A stretch of DNA of 9,379 nt, taken from the NCBI GenBank assembly GCA_030630445.1, contig DAOVNC010000103.1, forward strand, positions 1-9,379. Reading direction: 5' to 3'. This DNA comes from Kiritimatiellales bacterium (GTDB lineage Bacteria > Verrucomicrobiota > Kiritimatiellia > Kiritimatiellales > Pontiellaceae). Of the stretch, positions 4,538 through 9,379 are shown one piece after another (positions within the stretch are counted from its first letter, which is position 1; every line of letters begins with the position of its first letter). Made by a program: the position numbers and the translations under genes. Under the pieces are notes generated by a model, which searched no databases, had not been told where the DNA came from, and saw nothing but the letters and a program-made list of their open reading frames with translations.

Positions 4538-5914
4538 ATGAACGGTAAAGAGCTACTTTTGCAGGCGGTACAGGGAAAAGAGACTGATCGACCGGCCTGG
4601 CTGCCGTTTGTCGGATGCCACGGAGGCTTCCTCATCGGCAAGACCGCAACAGAGTACCTGCAGTCGGCGGAACTAATCGTTGATGGCCTCCGGAAAGCAA
4701 AATCATTATACAAGCCGGACGGATTGCCGGTCATGTTCGATCTTCAACTCGAGGCGGAAGTGCTCGGTTGCGACCTCCATTGGGCGGAGGAAGTTCCCCC
4801 CGCCGTCACCAGCCACCCGCTGGCGCAGGGAAAGACCATTGCCGACCTGCCGGAACTCGACGAAACCAAGGGGCGCTTCCCCATTGTTGTCCAGGTATTG
4901 GAAACTCTGAAGAAGGAGATGGGCGACGATACCGCGTTGTATGGACTCATCTGCGGTCCGTTCACCCTTGCCCTCCACCTGCTCGGAAACGACATTTTCC
5001 TCGATATGTATGACGAGGAGGATGTGGTGATTGCGGTGATCGATTTCTGTGCCGACATCTGCATTAAATCGGCCAACATCTATCTCGACCACGGGGCGGA
5101 CGTTATCGGCGTGGTGGATCCCATGACCAGCCAGATTTCGCCGGATCATTTCGAGCAATTTGTCACGTCGGCGATGAACAAGGTGTTTGACCACATTCGC
5201 GACCGCAACGGAATCTCTTCGATCTTTGTCTGCGGCGATGTGACCCGAAACCTGGAGGTCATGGCCCAGACCCGCGCCGACAATATCTCGGTGGACGAGC
5301 AGATTGACATGGTACACCTGCGACAGCTTTGCGAGGCGCAGGGCAAATCCTTCGGCGGCAACATTAAGCTGACGGCGGTACTCTTGCTGGGCGATGAGGA
5401 CGATGCCAAAATGGAAGTGCTCGACATCATGGAGAAGAGCGGAAGCAAAGGCTTCATCCTCGCGCCGGGTTGCGACCTCTCCTACGCCGTTCCCGTAAAA
5501 AACCTCCAGGCGGTTTCGGATATCGTCCACGACGAGTATGCCCGCGAAGCGGCAAAATCGCTGAAGGCCAAGGAAACGGATTCCTTCGACGATATCGAGA
5601 TGCCGGACTACCACGGCGCCCGCGCGGTGGTGGTCGACGTGATCACGCTCGACTCCACCTCCTGCGCCCCGTGCCAATACATGATGGAGGCCGTCGAAAA
5701 AGCCGCCGAGGTCGCGATGGTCAAGGTCTGGATCAACGAACACAAGATCAAGGTGCGCGAAGGGATTGGCATGATGGTTAAGCTCGGCGTCAGAAACCTG
5801 CCGACCATCTGCATCAACGGCGAGCCGACCTTCGCCTCGATCATCCCCGACCAGACGACGCTGGTGAAGTCGATCGAGAAGGCCGCCCTGAAGAAAATGG
5901 CGGCAGAACACTAA
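4538..5914 (+). CDS. UroD/MtaA-family methyltransferase fused to a thioredoxin-like domain
   Basis: The protein has 458 residues. Residues 1-~345 belong to the uroporphyrinogen decarboxylase superfamily, on the branch of MtaA/MtbA-type methylcobamide methyltransferases: MNGKELLLQAVQGKETDRPA, the CGPFTLALHLLG segment near 139, GADVIGVVDP and ILAPGCDL. True UroD enzymes lack the APGC block and have a different N-terminus. The MtaA-type zinc site is His-x-Cys plus a distant Cys. Here the first element reads F230-V-C232, so the His is replaced by Phe, while Cys312 is kept 80 residues on. Residues ~361-458 form a small thioredoxin-like domain with a CxxC (SCAPCQYM, Cys376/Cys379) and a cis-Pro motif GVRNLPTICING (Pro422). 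The likely role is methyl transfer from a corrinoid protein to a thiol, with the thioredoxin module supplying redox control or the thiol acceptor. The substrate is unknown. It is the first gene of the plus-strand cluster. Confidence 0.8.
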   Translation: MNGKELLLQAVQGKETDRPAWLPFVGCHGGFLIGKTATEYLQSAELIVDGLRKAKSLYKPDGLPVMFDLQLEAEVLGCDLHWAEEVPPAVTSHPLAQGKTIADLPELDETKGRFPIVVQVLETLKKEMGDDTALYGLICGPFTLALHLLGNDIFLDMYDEEDVVIAVIDFCADICIKSANIYLDHGADVIGVVDPMTSQISPDHFEQFVTSAMNKVFDHIRDRNGISSIFVCGDVTRNLEVMAQTRADNISVDEQIDMVHLRQLCEAQGKSFGGNIKLTAVLLLGDEDDAKMEVLDIMEKSGSKGFILAPGCDLSYAVPVKNLQAVSDIVHDEYAREAAKSLKAKETDSFDDIEMPDYHGARAVVVDVITLDSTSCAPCQYMMEAVEKAAEVAMVKVWINEHKIKVREGIGMMVKLGVRNLPTICINGEPTFASIIPDQTTLVKSIEKAALKKMAAEH

Positions 5915-5929
5915 TACGGACGAGTTGAA

Positions 5930-5991
5930 CCACTAATTCCCACTAATCTACACGAATGAAGTTCCGATGCAGGATTAGTGTTAATTAGTGG
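5930..5991 (+). repeat. Long palindrome between methyltransferase and CobW genes
   Basis: Arms 5930-5948 (ccactaattcccactaatc) and 5973-5991 are inverted copies that match at 17 of 19 positions around a 24-base loop. Each arm contains a repeated ACTAAT unit. The element is AT-rich, unlike the flanking genes, and has no trailing T-run. It resembles dispersed intergenic palindromes (REP-like or IRU-like elements) of environmental bacteria. It could cap the upstream transcript or stabilise the mRNA segment. Confidence 0.65.
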
Positions 5992-6013
5992 CTAAAGAAA
6001 TATAGGCCAGATC

Positions 6014-6904
6014 ATGATTCCAATTTGTTTGATTACCGGATTTCTCGGAACGGGAAAGACGACGTTGCTCAAGCGCATCGTGGCCGAGAACCGCGCCCGG
6101 AAATGGATCTATTTGGTCAACGAGTTTTCCGCTCTCGATGTGGACGGAGCCATCGTCTCGGAGGAGAATCCGGATGTGGTTTCCATCCCGGGCGGGAGCA
6201 TTTTCTGCAAATGCCTCGTGACCGAGTTTATCGGGCAGATGACGAAGATCCATGAACAGCACGGCGATGCCGAAGGCGTGGTGATCGAAGCCAGTGGCAT
6301 GGCCGACCCGCGCGTGATTGCCGACATGCTCACGGAGACCCAACTCGACCAGCATTTCGAGCTGGCCAACATTGTCAGCATCGTCGAGCCGCGCAGTTTC
6401 CTGCGGCTGATCCACACCTTGCCCAACATTATCCATCAAGTGGAAGCCGCCGACCTCGTCCTGCTCAATAAGTGCGACCTATTCGACGAGGAGCAGCTCT
6501 CCGAGACAGATCAGGCGGTTCGCAACATTAAAGCAGACGCCAATCTGGTGCGGTGCGTAAAGAGCAAAGCCGATTTCCCGATCTTCGGGAACACCAACAA
6601 ACACAGCAACCTGCACGGCGAATACGCCAAGTGCCGCGACCCGAACTATTTCACCTTCACAACCGAACTAAACAACCCGATCAATCCCGCTGTGGTTGAA
6701 ACCTTCGTCCGCGAAAACGAAGAGTCCATCTACCGAGTGAAAGGCTATTTCCAATCCTTGGAAGGCCCGATCTACTTCGACTATTCCAAGGCCGGCTTCA
6801 GCATCGCCCCGGTAGAACCGGGAAAGACGCAGGGTCTGGCATGGATCGTTGATGGCGGATCGGAAGGCCTCCAACCACAGTTTAAGAAGGCTGTAGCCGA
6901 ATAG
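6014..6904 (+). CDS. CobW/COG0523-family GTPase (metallochaperone-like)
   Basis: The 296-residue protein is a G3E GTPase. Walker A is GFLGTGKTT (9-17), the switch region is LVNEFSALDVDGA (34-46), Walker B is GVVIEASGMADP (88-99) and the base-recognition motif is NKCD (152-155). The C-terminal part (~200-296, with YRVKGYFQSLEGPIYFDYS) corresponds to the CobW_C domain. The family loads metals such as zinc, or assists cobalamin-dependent enzymes. The usual metal motif after Walker A, GxCxCC, is altered to GGSIFCKC (60-67), so only Cys65 and Cys67 remain. The start at 6014 has only a weak AGG upstream. Its position between two methyltransferases of zinc-dependent families suggests it supplies zinc to them or supports their corrinoid partner. 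That role is inferred from context only. Confidence 0.85.
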   Translation: MIPICLITGFLGTGKTTLLKRIVAENRARKWIYLVNEFSALDVDGAIVSEENPDVVSIPGGSIFCKCLVTEFIGQMTKIHEQHGDAEGVVIEASGMADPRVIADMLTETQLDQHFELANIVSIVEPRSFLRLIHTLPNIIHQVEAADLVLLNKCDLFDEEQLSETDQAVRNIKADANLVRCVKSKADFPIFGNTNKHSNLHGEYAKCRDPNYFTFTTELNNPINPAVVETFVRENEESIYRVKGYFQSLEGPIYFDYSKAGFSIAPVEPGKTQGLAWIVDGGSEGLQPQFKKAVAE

Positions 6905-6906
6905 TA

Positions 6907-6982
6907 TTTAACCACGGAATACCTAGCGGAAGGCAACCGAATGCTTTTCTTTCCGTGTATTCTAGGTATTCCGTGGTTTAAA
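6907..6982 (+). repeat. Long palindrome between CobW and homocysteine methyltransferase genes
   Basis: Arms aaccacggaatacctag (6910-6926) and its exact complement at 6962-6978 are perfect over 17 bp. They extend outward to TTTAA/TTTAAA with one bulged base. The inner loop repeats the design with cggaa (6927-6931) and ttccg (6951-6955). The sequence is unrelated to the palindrome in the previous intergenic space. It begins two bases after the CobW stop and may act as a processing or stop signal for that transcript. Confidence 0.7.
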
Positions 6983-7033
6983 TCGGCGGGTGATTCAATA
7001 GAATGCCTCCTATCAATTAATCGGAGAGTTGAA

Positions 7034-7900
7034 ATGCACGAAACCATCAAGAATCTTCTGAACGAACGTCCGGTCATCATCGACGGAGCCTGGGGAACGG
7101 AGCTGCAAAAGCAGGGACTCAAGCCCGGCGAATCGCCGGAAGCACTGAATCTGGATCGCCCGGAAATTGTCGAGGCCGTCGCCGCTTCGTATGTGGAAGC
7201 TGGCAGCCGAATCATTATCACCAACACCTTTGGCGGAACCTGCTTCACACTGGAACGCCATGGACTGGCCGACAAGGTGGCCGAGGTCAACCGGGCAGGG
7301 GCCGAAATCTCCAAGCGCGCGGCGGGCGACCAAACCCTCGTATTCGCATCGGTCGGCCCCACCGGCAAGATGCTGATGATGGGCGATGTGACCGAAGAGG
7401 AATTGCTGGCCGCCTTTTCCGAGCAGGCGCAGGCACTGGCGGCAGGCGGAGCGGATGGACTCGTGATCGAAACCATGTCCGAGCTGGAGGAAGCCAAGAT
7501 TGCGCTTAAAGCCTGCAAGGCCACGGGGTTACCGGTCGTCGCCTCGATGGTCTACGACGCCGGAGCCGACTTTGACCGCACGATGATGGGCACCACCGTC
7601 GAGCAAGCCACGCAGGAACTCACCGAGGCAGGCGCGGACGTGATTGGCTCCAACTGCGGGCAAGGCATCGAGGGCTTCGTAAAGCTCTGCGCAAAGATGA
7701 AGGCCAACACCGATCTCCCCATCTGGATCAAGGGCAACGCCGGGCTACCGGAAATGGTCGATGGAAAAGCAATCTACAAAACAACGCCCGAAGAATTTGC
7801 CTCGTTCGCCCACCCCCTGCTCGAAGCCGGTGCCGACTTTATCGGCGGTTGCTGCGGCACCAGCCCCGACTTTATCCGGGTCCTGTGCGGGGTTTTATAA
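7034..7900 (+). CDS. Homocysteine S-methyltransferase family protein (MetH N-terminal-type)
   Basis: The 288-residue protein folds as the (beta/alpha)8 homocysteine-binding barrel of MetH and betaine-homocysteine methyltransferase. The N-terminal substrate motif is DGAWGTELQ (17-25). The zinc ligands are the expected three cysteines, in GSNCGQG (Cys208) and GGCCGT (Cys273, Cys274). TNTFGGTCFTLERHG (63-77) and FASVGPTGKML (104-114) also match MetH-type proteins. The start at 7034 is preceded by GGAGAG; the longer open frame from 6941 runs through the palindrome and lacks such a site. It would transfer a methyl group to homocysteine to form methionine. Lacking its own cobalamin and folate domains, it needs a methyl-corrinoid partner or another donor. 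The UroD-like gene two places upstream belongs to a family that works with such corrinoid proteins. Confidence 0.88.
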   Translation: MHETIKNLLNERPVIIDGAWGTELQKQGLKPGESPEALNLDRPEIVEAVAASYVEAGSRIIITNTFGGTCFTLERHGLADKVAEVNRAGAEISKRAAGDQTLVFASVGPTGKMLMMGDVTEEELLAAFSEQAQALAAGGADGLVIETMSELEEAKIALKACKATGLPVVASMVYDAGADFDRTMMGTTVEQATQELTEAGADVIGSNCGQGIEGFVKLCAKMKANTDLPIWIKGNAGLPEMVDGKAIYKTTPEEFASFAHPLLEAGADFIGGCCGTSPDFIRVLCGVL

Positions 7901-7936
7901 TTTACTCCGCCCGTCTCGCGGTTAACAATCCCGGCC

Positions 7937-8320
7937 ATGAGAGGAAAGGATATTCAACCGGATTGCTGGACCTACGAACTGCCCGGCGGCTTCGAGGTAC
8001 TGGCGGGGAAAACCGATGCCGACAACGATCTCCTTAGCCTCAAGACCGCCAAGGCCAACGACCTTTGGTTCCACGTCCACGGGATGCCCGGCAGCCATGT
8101 GATCCTGCGCCACCCCGCCGGCGAAAAGCCGGACACCGCCACCGTCAAGCAAGCCGCCGCCATTGCGGCCTGGCACTCCAAGGCGCGCAACGCCGGAACC
8201 GTTCCCGTCAGCTGCACCGAGGCGAAGCACGTCGGGAAACCGCGCGGCTCCAAACCCGGCAGCGTGAGCATCAAGCGCGAAAAAACCATCAAGGTTCGTC
8301 CCGCGCTTCCGATGGTGTGA
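7937..8320 (+). CDS. Stand-alone NFACT-R (DUF814) domain protein
   Basis: The 127-residue protein consists almost entirely of the NFACT-R RNA-binding domain, known as the C-terminal domain of RqcH/NEMF/Tae2. The signature runs from DADNDLLSLKTAKANDLWFH (27-46) through HGMPGSHVIL (48-57). It continues with the helix KQAAAIAAWHSKAR and the basic block VGKPRGSKPGSVSIKREKT (99-117). Full RqcH has ~550 residues with NFACT-N and helical domains that recruit tRNA-Ala to stalled 50S subunits. Those are absent, so the protein is not a ribosome rescue factor by itself and more likely binds RNA or rRNA in an undefined role. It follows the homocysteine enzyme by 36 bases with no clear Shine-Dalgarno, so co-transcription is possible. 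It converges with the ATPase gene 40 bases away. Confidence 0.85.
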   Translation: MRGKDIQPDCWTYELPGGFEVLAGKTDADNDLLSLKTAKANDLWFHVHGMPGSHVILRHPAGEKPDTATVKQAAAIAAWHSKARNAGTVPVSCTEAKHVGKPRGSKPGSVSIKREKTIKVRPALPMV

Positions 8321-8360
8321 GGCGCGAACGGTTTTCAAAGGGGAATCACTTTTCACTTAC

Positions 8361-9379
8361 CTAATCGATCAAATTGACGATCCAAAGCGAAAAGAATGGA
8401 TCGGAAAAAATCCTGTGCTTGGTGCTCATCCAAACCAGCCCCTTGGATTCGAGCGCCTCGATGCCGCGCTTGACCGATGCATGCGAGCTGGTTCCGCAAA
8501 GTTGCAGGAACTCGTTGGAGGCATACTTTTCGCCCCCGTAGCGCGCCAACCCCATGGCAATCTTTTGCTGGTTGTCGGTGAGCATGTTCCACATGCCTTC
8601 ATAGCCGGCCGCCCGTTCATGCAGCACGCGCTGCAAGGTTGATCCAAACCCCTCGGGTGTGATTTTCCCGCCGTCATCGGAATCGTTCCAGAGGTGGTAG
8701 CACACATCCTGCACATCGCCGGGAATGGAATGGCTCAGTTCAAAAACGGCATCCCACAACTTCGGATCAACCGTTCGGCCGGTTTCGGAAAACTTGGCTT
8801 CCAGCCATCCGATAAAAGGTTCCCGGTCGAGGCTGCCCACCTCCATCAAGGCCGCCGACTTGAAAAACGGGCTGCGCTGGGCATAGAAGATTTCCATCAG
8901 CCGGTTTTGGTTGCTGCCCGCAAAGATATATTGCACTTCCGGCTGTGCCTGGATTTCGGAACGCAGCGCACCCAGGAACTGGTCGGAATCCGGCAGGTCG
9001 AGCAAGGCTTGGAACTCATCGAAAAAAACAATCACGGGATTTTTCCTATGCAACCCCGGGGCCAGCCGCAATAGATCTTCCACGCTCGAATTCGCTTCCG
9101 GACTTTTCCACTGGAGCCCGACTCCCGCCACGTTGAAGCCGCTCAGGATCGGTAGCTTCTTGCAGAAAGGCTCGAACGCCCGGGCAATCTTTTCCACCGC
9201 CCGGGCCTCGGTCTTCACGCCCCAGAAATCGACGCGGATCAGCTGGCACTTCACATTTTGGAACGTATTCACCACCAGCGACGACTTGCCCGTACGGCGC
9301 GGGCCGCGAATCAGTACATTCCGACCGGCCTTGTGATATTTCAGCAGTTCTTCGCTCTCTTTGCGGGGCATATAATCCA
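8361..9379 (-). CDS. AAA ATPase with C-terminal winged helix (partial, 5' end outside the window)
   Basis: The frame is still open at the window edge (DYM precedes PRKESEELL), so the ATG at 9371 may not be the start. Related proteins begin some 20-30 residues earlier with an FxGR-type motif. Counting from that ATG, Walker A is GPRRTGKSS (23-31), Walker B is VIVFFDEF (113-120), and a sensor-1-like strand YIFAGSN lies at 148-154. The C-terminal ~80 residues (MLTDNQQKIAMGLARYGG, ALESKGLVWM) form a winged helix. This is the layout of the archaeal-type ATPase family (STAND/MNS-like P-loop ATPases related to Orc/Cdc6 and to AAA_14/DUF4143 neighbours). Such proteins are widespread and poorly characterised, and some partner with nucleases or act as switches in accessory regions. 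It is convergent with the NFACT-R gene and has no evident link with the DGR. Confidence 0.8.
   Translation of the reverse strand, partial: DYMPRKESEELLKYHKAGRNVLIRGPRRTGKSSLVVNTFQNVKCQLIRVDFWGVKTEARAVEKIARAFEPFCKKLPILSGFNVAGVGLQWKSPEANSSVEDLLRLAPGLHRKNPVIVFFDEFQALLDLPDSDQFLGALRSEIQAQPEVQYIFAGSNQNRLMEIFYAQRSPFFKSAALMEVGSLDREPFIGWLEAKFSETGRTVDPKLWDAVFELSHSIPGDVQDVCYHLWNDSDDGGKITPEGFGSTLQRVLHERAAGYEGMWNMLTDNQQKIAMGLARYGGEKYASNEFLQLCGTSSHASVKRGIEALESKGLVWMSTKHRIFSDPFFSLWIVNLID

Noticed and set aside
4706..5911. 401-codon open frame on the minus strand
   Set aside because: It lies opposite the methyltransferase gene, shows no family motifs and has a composition expected of an antisense shadow of GC-rich codons.
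6781..7524. 247-codon minus-strand open frame across the CobW end and homocysteine enzyme
   Set aside because: It crosses the palindrome and two clear plus-strand genes, and its serine/alanine-rich translation has no recognisable fold.

Overview
The window reads like a chromosomal segment of an anaerobic PVC-group bacterium, most like Kiritimatiellota or another Verrucomicrobiota lineage. This is an inference from protein style (signal-peptide proteins with a sulfatase-modifying-factor domain, GC-rich codon use, a corrinoid-type methyltransferase cluster), not from a marker gene.

Left part (1-1285): the end of an unrecognised plus-strand gene, a broken trypsin-like protease on the minus strand, and a two-gene type II toxin-antitoxin module (TIGR02574-type antitoxin, ParE/RelE-type toxin) whose genes overlap by four bases.

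Centre (1358-4268, all minus strand): a diversity-generating retroelement (DGR). In transcription order it holds a target gene (signal peptide, small beta-rich region, formylglycine-generating-enzyme/C-type-lectin domain) ending in a variable repeat (VR, 3234-3373), a structured spacer, a DGR-type reverse transcriptase, the template repeat (TR, 1915-2054), an intrinsic terminator (1792-1838) and an HRDC-domain accessory gene. Over a 135-bp core, TR and VR differ at 29 positions, and 26 of these fall on coding-strand adenines of the TR, the signature of adenine-specific mutagenic homing. The reverse transcriptase has an in-frame TAA just before its GLPIGNLTSQ motif, and the target gene has a 1-nt frameshift before its FGE domain. 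As sequenced, the element looks recently silenced, unless these are sequence errors. An 18-bp inverted repeat links the bases just past the VR with those just past the TR.

Right part (4284-8320, plus strand): a divergently oriented methyl-transfer cluster. It encodes a UroD/MtaA-like methyltransferase fused to a thioredoxin-like domain, a CobW/COG0523 GTPase and a MetH-type homocysteine S-methyltransferase. Two different long palindromes separate these genes. A stand-alone NFACT-R protein follows. A convergent AAA ATPase with a C-terminal winged helix, cut by the window edge, closes the segment (8361-9379).

The methyltransferase, GTPase and homocysteine enzyme plausibly cooperate in corrinoid- and zinc-dependent one-carbon transfer to homocysteine. 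No corrinoid protein lies in the window, so the methyl donor cannot be named.
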